In this document: positions 10,911-20,577 of the stretch, piece after piece | How positions within the stretch are numbered: the first letter of the stretch is position 1 | Layout of the letters: each line of letters begins with the position of its first letter | Origin: Rhynchopus euleeides | Lineage: Eukaryota; Euglenozoa; Diplonemea; Diplonemida; Diplonemidae | Direction: 5' to 3' | DNA: 64,000 bases | Assembly (NCBI GenBank): GCA_963210315.1 | Contig: OY723298.1 | Location: 806,001 to 870,000 of the forward strand | Program-made: the position numbers and the translations under genes | The notes under the pieces: generated by a model | Seen by the model: the letters and a program-made list of their open reading frames with translations, nothing else | Databases searched by the model: none | What the model was told of the DNA's origin: nothing

Positions 10911-11819
10911 TCACATCGAATTCAGCAGAGCGGCAAACGAGGTGGAAGTGCCACCACCACCACCACCCGCCCCTTTTCCACCAGGTTTGCTACGCCCCTT
11001 TGGCTTCTTCCCCGGCTGCTGCTGCTGCTGCTGCGGGGCACCCTTCTTCACAGCCGCCTTCTTCGCCTGAGGTGGCGCACCAGCCCCCTTCTCCTCACCC
11101 CCACCCCCCGCCAGCCCCCTCTTCTTCCCCACCCCCTTTGCCTGGGGTCCTTTGGGCGCAGGGGCTGCCGGGCCACCACCACCACCTCCTCCTCCCTTCC
11201 TGCCCCCCACCGCCACCCCCACACCGCCACCTTGGGGCGGTGTCTCGAGGCCCTTGCTGGCGGCACCACCCAGGGTGGGTGTGGGTGAGCTTCCGGAGGT
11301 GTCGGTGCCTGTTGTGTTGGGTGTGGCCTCAGCCACTGCCTTCTTCCGGGCAGCCTTGTCGGTGTCCTGCACGGCGGTGGCTGTGAGGGTGCCGCAGGCT
11401 TTGCAGTGCAGGGTGTGGTGCGCGGTGAGGCGCGTCGGGTTCAGCAGCCGCACGAGGTTGATGACCTTCGGGGCAGTGCTCCCCTCATCAGCCGCATCGC
11501 AGGTGGGGGTGGTCGGCTTGGGGCCCTCTACACCCTCCCCACCCTCTGCACCACCCCCTGCAGCAGCAGCGAGGCGGGACACCTCATCGCTGCTGGCAAG
11601 CCGCAGGTCGCACGTCACGCCGGGCAACAGGAAGGTCCCGCACCCCCCACACACAAGCCCCAGCACAGGCAGGGCGCGGGCCTGGCCACAGGAGGGCATG
11701 GCATCGCTGACCACTCGGAGTAGACGCTGCCCACAGACACGGCCCAGGGGAGATCTTGTGGCAGAGAGCTCGCGGCAGGCACGGGCCAGATACCCCGCCC
11801 GGGCTTCTGGGGTGCTCAT
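10911..11819 (-). CDS. Probable RNase P protein subunit, Rpr2/Rpp21 family
   Basis: A 302-residue intronless frame read from the ATG at 11819; an acceptor-like CACACCTAG lies 17 bases upstream. The N-terminus is helical (ARAGYLARACRELSA). It is followed by a split zinc ribbon: C57-x2-C60 in GLVCGGCGTFLLPGVTCDLR and C139-x2-C142 in HTLHCKACGTL. The phrase C-x2-C...LLPGVTC..R.. followed by a second C-x2-C is the hallmark of Rpr2/Snm1/Rpp21, which binds the RNA of RNase P and helps mature tRNA 5' ends. The spacer between the two halves is expanded by about 55 low-complexity residues, and the C-terminal half is a Pro/Gly/Lys-rich tail absent from typical family members. Family assigned by motif only. 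Confidence 0.6.
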   Translation of the reverse strand: MSTPEARAGYLARACRELSATRSPLGRVCGQRLLRVVSDAMPSCGQARALPVLGLVCGGCGTFLLPGVTCDLRLASSDEVSRLAAAAGGGAEGGEGVEGPKPTTPTCDAADEGSTAPKVINLVRLLNPTRLTAHHTLHCKACGTLTATAVQDTDKAARKKAVAEATPNTTGTDTSGSSPTPTLGGAASKGLETPPQGGGVGVAVGGRKGGGGGGGGPAAPAPKGPQAKGVGKKRGLAGGGGEEKGAGAPPQAKKAAVKKGAPQQQQQQPGKKPKGRSKPGGKGAGGGGGGTSTSFAALLNSM

Positions 11820-12179
11820 GGCGCGCAAGCAGTCCCTAGGTGTGGGGTGTCGGGAGGAGCGGCAGGGGGGGTGGTGAAATGAAAGGAGGGGGGGAGGGGA
11901 TGTGTGTGCGGAAGCTCGAGGCAAAATAACAGGGTGGGGGGTGGAGGGGGGGGGGGGGTTTGATGGGGGTTTGATCGTCGAGAGTGAATGAAAAAGTAGA
12001 GTCTCCTTCGAGGAGGGGGGGAGGGGGCGGGCGGGGGAGGGGGAGGGGGAGTATTTCAGGCGCCGCTTTCTCGTTCTGGGGGGGGGGGGGGGGGGGCCAG
12101 TGTAGGTATAATACAGGTCCCCAAAATCTGCATCCTGTTTAATACAGTTTAATACAGGTTTAATACAGTTTAAGACAGT

Positions 12180-12599
12180 TTAATACAGGTTTTGTACACT
12201 ATAGTACCCTTGTGTGCAGGTCATGGGGGCAGAGGGGGTGTCGCTTCTTTGGAGAGGGGGCCCGGCCTGGAAGTAGGGGTTCTCTACAACACGGCTGAAG
12301 ATGAACCGACACCAGGCGATGTCGATCATTGCACTCTCGCTGGCTGAGGGCAGGGGAACACCGAGCGCCATCCGCTTCGCCGGTCCTGGGCCGTCAGTCC
12401 CCGGGGCCTTCCTCTTCGGGGTGGTGGTGGGGGCGTCCGTGGCCTTCTGCTTCACGGCCTCGGGGGCCTTCTCGCAGCCCCGCAGGTGGCTCTTGAGCCG
12501 CGATGCGGACTTCCCCGAGGCGCGCAAGCCACAGTGCTTGCACTTCGTCGCCTCGGTGAACTCACCGTGGCTCCAGCAGGCAGGACGTCCCCCCGACAT
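12180..12599 (-). CDS. BED-type zinc finger, N-terminal part of a hAT-like transposase
   Basis: The 139-residue frame starts at the ATG at 12599. Residues 5-40 form a BED-like finger: an aromatic start (CWSHGEF), CKHCG, then a SRLKSHLRGC block. A basic linker (PKRKAPG) follows. The segment SAMIDIAWCRFIFSRVVENP then resembles the short helix found just before the catalytic domain of hAT transposases. The frame stops soon after, without the RNase H-like domain, so this is a truncated or captured transposase N-terminus, or the first exon of a gene whose remainder has been lost. It lies within, and on the same scale as, the TTTAATACAG-array element. Confidence 0.6.
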   Translation of the reverse strand: MSGGRPACWSHGEFTEATKCKHCGLRASGKSASRLKSHLRGCEKAPEAVKQKATDAPTTTPKRKAPGTDGPGPAKRMALGVPLPSASESAMIDIAWCRFIFSRVVENPYFQAGPPLQRSDTPSAPMTCTQGYYSVQNLY

Positions 12600-12703
12600 T
12601 TTTCCCAGGTGCAAATTTCTCGGGCGCGCTTCGCGCGCCCGAGACTACGCGGAGATGGCCACTCGCATACGCTCAAGGACTTGCGAGACAGGCACACGCT
12701 ACA

Positions 12704-12765
12704 GGGGGGGTCTGGGGGGCGGAGCCCCCCAGCCGCCGGAGGCCACGGTAGTGAGCATCTGTTCC
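12704..12765. repeat. GC-rich hairpin repeat module (copy 1 of 6)
   Basis: The module contains GGGGGGCGGAGCCCCCC, a perfect hairpin, followed by AGCCGCCGGAGGCCACGGTA and an ATCTGTT-like tail. Six copies occur in the window: this one, two at 14488-14728, two at 53207-53427 and one at 54040-54105, in both orientations. Confidence 0.85.
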
Positions 12766-13133
12766 TTGCACGTGTCAACGACTTGCTGCACGAACTTGAC
12801 AGACAGCTCTTAGACTCAAGGCGGCTCTGCACCGGGGCTGAACATGCTCCCCAGCCAGGAGACCCCATTCCTACTGGTCCCCAGGGAAATCTCCCCCCGC
12901 CCCCGCTAAAAGTGACCCCCCAGGGGGCCCAAACTGCGGGGGGGGGTCTTTGACCCCCCCCGACCCCCCTTAGATTAGGCCCTGTGATGGATAATCCTCC
13001 TGTGTGGGGGTCTGTGTGGTGCCGTACCTGCAGTGACAAACGTACCTTGTACTAAACTCAAAAATCGCCGAGTTTAATACAGTTTAATACAAACGTGTTT
13101 AATACAGTTTAATACAGGGCCTGCCTACACTGG

Positions 13134-14260
13134 GGGGGGGGGGCAGCCCGTATACATCCCGCCTTGGCCTAATGCATCGGCTCGTCGCTCCTCGCTTTGC
13201 TCGGCCATTCTACCCCCCTGTACCCCGTAACCCATAAGAACCTTCCCAGAAAACCCCCCCGGGACCCCGGACCCCTTTCCCCTCCCCTTCCCGACACGGA
13301 CTTTTTTTTCGAACGGACACGGATAACAAATGGACCCAAGAAAAAGAGGGTCAGAAAAAATCTGAGGGAATAAAATACATACCCTACCGGGGGGGGTGTG
13401 GCGGTGGTGGTGGCGGTGGCGCTGGCCCTACGGAGAGCAAAAACGGTGGTGGGGAAATGGCGCGGTGGCCCATCGAACCCGCCGTTCTGCTGTGGAATCC
13501 CCTAGTTTCGGACACCACCTCAAGACACCACCCACCCCGCACCCCCCCCCCATCAGAGGGGGGGGGAGGTGCAAACAACAGAACAGGCAATATATCTGAT
13601 ACAGCCCGGTTCTCTGCCACCTCCTCCACCCTTCTTTCTCCCCCCCCTCCCCTCCCCTTTCCCTTTACCCCTTGCTGTTCCCTCATTCCACCCTGCCTCT
13701 GTCACCACGTGGTTGTCAAGGGGGGGGGGGGGGGGGGAGGAGCTGTGGTTTCTTCGTGATTTTATTTGGCAATTCGAGCCACAGCCTGCCGTCTGTGAGA
13801 CGAACAGGCAGCGGCGTGCCCAGTGGTGTTTTGTGGGGGGGGTGGGGGAGAGGGGGGGGAAACAGCGCTGTGGAAGAACTGTCTGATTCACGGAGAGGGG
13901 ACGGGGTTCACTCCACACACACCCCCCCCCCTTTCCCCCCCCCTCCCCCCCCTCTCTCACAACACCTCCAAACAGAAGATTCCCGCGCGTATCGGCCGCA
14001 CATCGTCCGCCATGCCATGTTGATGTTATTTACAGTAACACAACATGCTAGCGGCGCGTGGGTGGTTGGTGAGGGGATGGGGATAAACTTTGGTAACTTT
14101 GCAGGGGGGGGGGGGGGGCAAGAGGAAAACCTCATGGGAAAAGGGGGGTGTTGGGGGGAACACCCCCACAATGCCACAGCGGCGGACACGGCTTAACCTC
14201 GCTGTAATCGCCTGTTTAGAAACAAATTACTTGCAGAGGATTCCAGGGCTGTTCCTAACT
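13134..14260. other. Spacer of G/C and C/T runs, no gene recognised
   Basis: Homopurine and homopyrimidine runs dominate (for example 13721-13740, 13918-13952, 14104-14118). The open frames here are low-complexity Pro/Gly readings of those runs. I see no supported gene. Confidence 0.45.
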
Positions 14261-14487
14261 GGGGGGCTTGTTCCCCACTTTCAGGATTCTGAACTTTTTT
14301 TCTAAGAATTTTTGTAAGGGGAAAAAAAGTTTTTTTCTAAGAATTTTGTTAGGGGAATTTTTTTCTAAGGTTGTTTCGCAGAGGAAAAAACTTTTTCTAA
14401 GTTTTCCCCAGTCGACAGGGCGTGCACAAGGATGGAAGGGAAGTCTGTCCCACGTACCGTTCGCCTTGCTGGCCAACTGGAGAGCCA

Positions 14488-14728
14488 GACGTTCACTACC
14501 GTGGCCTCCGGCGGCTGGGGGGCTCCGCCCCCCAGACCCCCCTGTGGCGTACGTCTCGTACTCAAGTCCTTCGAATCCCATCAAGTCGGGGTCCAACCAC
14601 TCCAGTCGCCTCTGAGGACGCAGCCAACTCGCACAGAATCTGTACGCCCACACGAACAGATGTTCGCTACCGTGGCCTCCGGCGGCTGGGGGGCTCACGC
14701 CCCCCAGACCCCCCATGTAGCGTGTGCC
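14488..14728. repeat. GC-rich hairpin repeat module (copies 2 and 3)
   Basis: Two copies of the module, at about 14488-14552 and 14654-14728, lie in direct orientation with respect to each other and inverted relative to 12704-12765. Core: CGGCGGCTGGGGGGCT then CCGCCCCCCAGACCCCC. Confidence 0.85.
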
Positions 14729-14910
14729 CGTCCATCTATCTCACTTCCCCGGGTCAGCGCCGCATCCATGAAGCGCTTCTTCGAAGCCTGACTGACATCG
14801 GACAGGAGGTCGGGCTTCCCCACCTGGGAGGTACACTTGCCGCGTTCGCGACATGCGTGACACGCGACACGCTACCTGAAACGTGAGTGTGCCTTGCTAA
14901 CACGGGCATT

Positions 14911-15140
14911 TCAACGGTCTGCCGACGACCGTTCCCCAAACCCGTAAACCAGCAGTTTTGGAAAATCGGAGAGATCACCCTGCGCTGAATATGGTGCGCA
15001 CCACTGCAAAATCCCCGGGAGCTTTTGGGCTTTCAGACCTGAAGGGGCCAGCAGGTGGGTGGCGTCGGGGGCAGCTTTGTAACTGTCCTCCAGCTGCTGG
15101 CATGTCCAGCCCTGCGAGAGTGCCAAGGTGTATTGAGTCC
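14911..15140 (-). CDS. Protein-like terminal exon inside an element (76 codons)
   Basis: On the minus strand an acceptor (GTTGTGCTCCGCAG) is followed by an open stretch beginning TQYTLALSQGWTCQQLEDSY and ending GFGERSSADR with a stop at 14911. Composition is balanced and unlike the low-complexity frames around it. I do not recognise the family. Upstream exons could include 15141-15230 (MNEDRLALVLIG), but I cannot join them in frame with confidence. Because the exon lies between two inverted arrays, it could be element-encoded or a captured piece of a host gene. Confidence 0.4.
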
Positions 15141-15604
15141 CTGCGGAGCACAACCCCCGATGAGAACGAGTGCCAGACGATCCTCATTCATTTTCAGCTG
15201 TAACGCGCATGAGGGGCACTCTCTGCCGCAAGCATCTCTGGGCATCACTCGAGAGCTGTCAATGATGACGCGGAGAGAAATCAGAGAAAAAGTCCCGCCT
15301 GACGGGCACGCGCCTGGAAACTGTGGGGGGGCGAGCAAAAATTCCCTTGTAAAAATTCTTAGAAAAAACCTGGTTCCCCGACCCAAAAAACCTGGAAAAA
15401 GGGCTCGTTCCCCGCCCAGGCCTGGAGGATTCGAACGATTTTTTAGACGTGATCTAGCAGCCCATGGTGTGGTGCAAAACAGAGAGGTGAATTGAGTGAC
15501 ATTGTCTCATCCAAAAAGATGAGTTCGAGTGGGTTTGAGGACTGCCCCTGCTTTGCCCCAGCCCCACGGCCACACCACGGCGACACCTGTCGTCTCGACG
15601 CATT

Positions 15605-16847
15605 CTAGTGGTGGTGGTGGTCACCGGGCTGCGGGCGCCTGTGACCCTCCATGTGGTCATCAGAGAAGGGAGAGAAGAGCTTCGGGTCGGGTTTCCCGGT
15701 GACCGGGTAGGCTTCGCCCAGGGAGTAATTCCCGAAGAAGGGCATGTTGTAACCTGTGCGGTGAGTGGTGAAGGAGATGTGGAGACTCCCCACCCTGGAG
15801 CGGGGGTCTGAGCGACCCCCGATATCGGGAGTCTGCACTGCCTATTTTTGGTGCCCATACCCCCACTCGCGGGGGTCGGACCCTCGTCAGACCCCCGCTT
15901 TTCCGGTATCCAAAAGGGTCCACTCGACGTGCGGGAGTCCACCGTGCAGAGATGCATTCCCCACCCACCCCCCGCCCCTCCTTTCACTCGGTTGCAGGGT
16001 TGTGTGGGTGGGTGGGGTGAGTCATTCGGGGACAGCCTGACACCCTCTCCCCGCAAAAAGAAAAAGATGAGGCTTCATCCATGAGCTGGCTGGCTGTTGC
16101 TTGTGGAACAAAAGCAACTCCGCAGCCTGATGAGGTTGTACTTGTTGCTGGGGAAGGCGCTGCCGACTATTTTGACACAGGAGCCACCCACCCACACCGG
16201 CAGTAAAATTCAACTCATGAAGAGGGCGACGCACGGTAGTTCTGGCGTGATACCGATCCGGATTTTGAGAGAGGCAATACCACACAGCATCTATTGCCTT
16301 AGATGCTTTTCACGCGCACCCACATGAGACATACCGAAGTTCACACCCTTACCCGGGTGGTGCTGCACCGTTCCGAAATAACCGTAGTTAAACCTGCAGG
16401 CAGGATTGGGTGAGTTGTTGGGCAGGGTGGCCCACACATGGGACATGCAAGAAACACCACCAGCCTGACGTCGGCCTTGCCAGACCGACCCGGAGAAACT
16501 CAGGGGAAACCACGCCAGGAAGTTGCGCCTGGCTCAGTCCGAACCAAATGTATGCCGTGATATGGGGAAACGCCCCAACATCTGGAGGGTTTGCTGGTGA
16601 GTGAGGAGCTGCCCGAGGCATACCTGTTGTGATGGTGCTGGGCGTAGGCATTGACAGAGAGCGTCTTGTCATAGGCAATGTAGAGGAGGGTGATGAAAGC
16701 AGCCGTCACGCTCCCCGTGACGAAGAACGGGGGCGCAGGGATAACACCTTGCCATCCCAGCTGCCAGGCACCGGACCGAAAGTACGGATGCTTCATCCAT
16801 GGTAAAGTCTTCTCGAAGAAGAGACTCGGCTTGGTTGAGCGCAACAT
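15605..16847 (-). CDS. Two-exon small membrane protein, unknown function (137 aa)
   Basis: Exon 1 is 16624-16847 (ATG at 16847) and exon 2 is 15605-15794. The donor is AACAG|GTATGC and the acceptor CGCTCCAG|G; the codon split across the junction (AG+G) keeps the frame, giving 414 bases and 137 residues. The N-terminus is short and basic, followed by WMKHPYF, a GWQGV turn, and one hydrophobic helix at about residues 40-58 (VTGSVTAAFITLLYIAY). The C-terminus is His-rich and ends in HHHH. Size, single helix and basic N-terminus resemble accessory subunits of mitochondrial inner-membrane complexes, but I do not recognise a specific one. An acceptor-like ACACACGTCAG lies just upstream of the ATG. 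The 829-base intron is large enough to hold repeats. Confidence 0.65.
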
Positions 16848-17111
16848 CTTGGCAACCTTGCCCTGACGTGTGTTGTGTGTGTATGGAGCCTACTGGGATT
16901 AGGCGCAGCAGATCCCGCTGTTCCTGATAGCTTTTAGACAACACCAAGCAGCGATACGCCACTTGTTGTTGTGTTGTCTCACCCACACAATTCCTGCAAA
17001 GGTGGTGCGGTGGTGTGTTTACTGAGGCTAACACGGCGTTGGAATTGAGGATCCATTGCAGTTTCATCAAGATCATGCTCGCACGACATGGCAGAATGGC
17101 AACATCGATTG

Positions 17112-19340
17112 CACGGTGGCCTGGTCAGCTGACTGACCAGGTTTTGACCAGGTCTAAATCTGACCAGGTCATGACCAAATCTGACCTGGTCATGACCAGG
17201 TATGACCTGGTCATGACCATGTCATACCTGGTCATGACCAGGTCATTTTCACCCATTTTAACCGGGGGGAACATGTTGAGTGGCCAAGCAGGGGGGACAA
17301 TTCGCATGTTCCGGACTCTCTCCGGCCGTTGTGGAAAGTATGAGTCAAAAGGGTTCAACCATACCCCGAGTCGAGAAAGAAGTCGAAGCTTGAATCATGT
17401 TGGGCACAAGGGAAAAATGGTCAAAATTGGCCCAAAATTACCAAAAAGGAATGAGGCCCCCTGCCCAGGTTCCCTGCCCACCTGGACGCACTCAAGTGCC
17501 TCACACCGGGTCCCTCCCCCTGGTGGTATCCCAAAAAAATGTCGAGGAGGTCTGCATTATCCCAGGCCACGCAGAAGGCGTCGAGCTGTTTCACAGCAGC
17601 CTCGCGGCGCTGCTTGAAAATCCATCGCACCACCCACTTTGACAAGGAGTGGGGCAGGAAGCTGACACGGAGTGAAGAGGCCGACAAGAAGAAGGACACT
17701 GCCCGCAGTCTACTCCATGCGTGTCTCTGGCAACGCGCGTCGGAGGCGGCATGAAGCGCCTCACGAGCGCCGACAACTCGTCTGAGTACGAGGTGCTGAC
17801 GGAAGCGGGGTGCTCGGATGAGGTGCTGGGAACCGATATGAAGAGGCTGCCCACCGCTCAAAGCGCTGTGGGCAGTACTTCTTCGAAGGCAGCTGAAAAA
17901 CAACTGATCCCGAACCCCCCCCCATCACGCAGATCGGGAGGCATTCGATAGCAGACGTCCTCTTCTACCGGATCATCGTAGGGTCCGGGAGCTGACGTGC
18001 CCGACGAGCACCCACCTGTCCTCGACGGATCGGTCATGAGGGACCTACCCTACAAGAGCGAGGTTCCGAATGGTCTGCACGCCCGAACGTTTCACATTCC
18101 GGATCCGTTCATTGTGGCGGTGGGGGCAACACCACAGGCAACGCAGGGGCAGGGTGTCGTGACCATCGACATCCAGTTGGTGAACGCGGTGATGAGGCAG
18201 GCGGTGGTGACAAAGAAGCCCGACCAGTGGGCGTGCCTCAACGTCGCCGTGAGTGACAACGACAAGGATGCTGACCCCGCTGGACCCGCTGAACCCGAGC
18301 ATCCCGATGCAAGCGAGGACGAGGAGGACGAGAGTCCCATCGGCAGTGCCGTAACGGTTGACCACATCTGATTGTGACACTTTTCAAAGAGTGCAAAAGA
18401 ATGGAGAAGGGAGTGCCCTGCCTTGAATGCCTCAGGACCCTCAGGATCCTCAGAACTGCCACCTATTCGCTCTCTCCGACGAAGCGTTCGAGAGGGAGAA
18501 TGGGGAGAGGAAATCGCAGGCCAGGACAACATCTGCTCGTTTCCGGGAGAGGGACCTGATGGTGTTCGAGCTGGCAAACTATACCCCCGCGCCAGTTTCG
18601 GCAACGACCCCGCAAGAATCTTCGTGTACCCTCTTGCAATACAATGTCATATCGTTGTGCGGGAAGTGCATGACAGCGGGTCCCGTATGGATGAAAAACT
18701 TCGATTCGTTTCGGCACCGTCTCAGGACTCTCGGTAGCAGTCGGGTAACCCCTGTCGGCCCGATCGATTCGCTCGGCAAGTGTTCCGATGGCTGGTTACT
18801 GACTGGCGATGCTGCCTGCAACAAACCGCGTGGTCTCCGTAATTGCCTCTGCGACAAGCAGCCGCCGATCCACACCCAGGATGCGAAGGACGGCGTGTTA
18901 CGCAAGGCAGCACTGGCCTGTGAAGCCGACAACAACGAAGATCCCGAAGAAGAGGAAGAAGGAGAAGAATGTGAAGAAGCGGAAGAAGGCAGAAAGCTGC
19001 TGATCATCAAGTTTCGTCGCCGACCCCACCCCGCCACCCCCCTGCACTGCAGCATATTTTATTGGTAATTTTGGGCCAATTTTGACCATTTTTCCCTTGT
19101 GCCCAACATGATTCAAGCTTCGACTTCTTTCTCGACTCGGGGTATGGTTGAACCCTTTTGACTCATACTTTCCACAACGGCCGGAGAGAGTCCGGAACAT
19201 GCGAATTGTTCCCCCTGCTTGGCCACTCAACATGTTCCCCCCGGTTAAAATGGGTGAAAATGACCTGGTCATGACCAGGTATGACCTGGTCAAGATTTGA
19301 CCAGGTTTTGACCTGGTCAGGGTCTGACCAGGCCACCGTG
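17112..19340. mobile_element. Long-TIR element with GACCTGGTCATGACC arrays
   Basis: The two ends are long inverted repeats: left about 17112-17442, right about 19064-19340. The outermost sequence is CACGGTGGCCTGGTCAG. Next come arrays of the word GACCTGGTCATGACC and its variants (17125-17245; 19259-19332). A near-identical unique stretch of about 200 bp follows (17246-17442 against 19064-19258), including GGGTTCAACCATACCCCGAG. I could not find a target duplication next to CACGG/CCGTG. The interior carries several plus-strand protein-like frames. Confidence 0.8.
17539..19068 (+). CDS. Possible element-encoded gene, several plus-strand open segments
   Basis: Four successive plus-strand stretches have protein-like composition: 17539-17754 (HFDKEWGRKLTRSEEADKKK), 17754-17951 (NSSEYEVLTEAGCSDEVLGT), 17997-18371 (VPNGLHARTFHIPDPFIVAV, with an acidic C-terminus) and 18427-19068 (LCGKCMTAGPVWMKNFDSF, then a Glu-rich stretch). 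They do not share one frame and no catalytic motif is visible. They may be exons of one gene carried by the GACCTGGTCATGACC element, or a decaying gene broken by frameshifts. The last segment runs into the right inverted repeat. I cannot assign a family or exact exon limits. Confidence 0.35.
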
Positions 19341-20577
19341 TGGTGTGTCGGGGGGCGGGGAGGAGGGGCGGGGGGGTTGAGTGGCCCGTTTTGACACTGC
19401 TCTCGAGTTCACATGCTCTGATTACCTGAAGGCAGAACGGCATTGTTGAGCAAAAGGGTAGCGAACTGATCAACATCTTCAGATGTCTGAGAGGGGGTGG
19501 TATGGGGGGGGGGGGGGGGGGGCGTACCGGGCGGTGGTCGCACGGGTTTGTATTCGAAGCTTTGCTCATTTCGTTCTATTCCGTCTGTACTCAACTTTCC
19601 CAACCGAGAAACAATGATCAGGCAAAACATACAGTATAACTTCACACGGATGAACACGCAGGCAGGTGGGGGGCTACTGAACGATTCCTGAACGATTCTG
19701 AGATTTTGAATCATGATTGTCCGTATGACCACTGCATGCTGTTGGCGCACGGCTCGCCCACCCCTGGGGAGGAACTGTTCGACGCAGAAACCAGAAGCAA
19801 CACAGATACTCCTCACACTGGCAAGAGAACGGCATCCCCAAACACATGCGATTGAAACGGTGACAACCACTTGTGTGCTTGTTGGCACACCTTGTTGTGT
19901 GCGTGTCTGTAATACCCAAGCCCTCGGGGGCACAGTTTCTTATGAATCCAAAGAAAACATGCATGTCCAAAAGTCGTGGTGTCAGCACCAAAACGACCTC
20001 GTTCCTGTGGAGGTCGCTGAGTGAGCCTTGGCTGATCTACCAACGGGCCTGCTGATGAGCCGACTTATTTGCATCGGGCAATCGATCCCGCAGTGACAGA
20101 ATCCTCTGCAACTCCTGGTTTCTGGAGGAAGGGATCTGGTGCCAAGCAACACCTTGGCAGATGACAGGAATTACTCCACCGAGCTGGGCGAGAAGGGTGC
20201 GCCGCCTGCAAGGCTGCCCTGCTACACCCAGACGAAGGTATTCTTTAGCACGATCAACTGGTGTCTGGCTCGAGTGCAGTAATGAAGGCATACAATGTCA
20301 TCCCCGGTGCATTCAACCGCATCAAGGGCGGCAAAACCGTGACGACGTGCACCCTCAGCAGCCCCCTGGGCCTGCCGTAGATGCGGCAACCGGGGGCTTC
20401 CAATGCAGCACAGACAGGTTCCTGCCCTTCCCCCTGTGGCATCCCGGGGCCCCCCAAAGGAGATCACCACAGAGTGGTGCGCGTGGCCGTGATGTCACCT
20501 CTCCCCGAAACCGCACCCCCACACCTACACCCTACGCGGGGCTGCGGCAGCATCGGTGCTCGCAAGTCACGACCTGG
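19341..20577. other. Intergenic, no supported gene
   Basis: A G run at 19504-19522 and otherwise unremarkable sequence. Short open frames exist on both strands, but none has an acceptor, start context or motif that I can support. The left part adjoins the long-TIR element; the right part is downstream of the three-exon gene. Confidence 0.4.

Larger units (their letters stand above)
12097..13133. mobile_element. TIR element with TTTAATACAG arrays
   Basis: Inverted ends CCAGTGTAGG (12097-12106) and CCTACACTGG (13124-13133) enclose 1.04 kb. Inside each end is an array of TTTAATACAG units (12137-12190 and 13071-13117), in the same direction at both ends. The flanks are G runs, so a target duplication of GGGGGG would be compatible but cannot be proved. 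The interior holds a BED zinc-finger frame, a perfect GC hairpin at 12618-12642 (CTCGGGCGCG / CGCGCCCGAG) and one copy of a GC-rich repeat module. Confidence 0.65.
14261..15420. mobile_element. Element with TTTTTCTAAGAATTTT arrays in inverted orientation
   Basis: A block with repeated TTTCTAAGAATTTT and AAGGGGAA words at 14281-14410 is matched in inverted orientation at 15335-15400 (AAAAATTCTTAGAAAAAACC). Outer sequence at the two sides (GGGCTTGTTCCCC at 14264-14276 and GGGCTCGTTCCCC at 15401-15413) is itself nearly palindromic. I could not fix the exact ends or a target duplication. Between the arrays lie two copies of the GC-rich module and a protein-like exon at 14911-15140. Confidence 0.5.

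Noticed and set aside
11152-11877. 241-codon plus-strand frame
   Set aside because: Shadow of the Rpp21-like gene on the other strand.
15425-15445. tRNA T-loop-like sequence (GTTCGAATCC on the minus strand)
   Set aside because: No acceptor stem, anticodon arm or D arm could be built around it.
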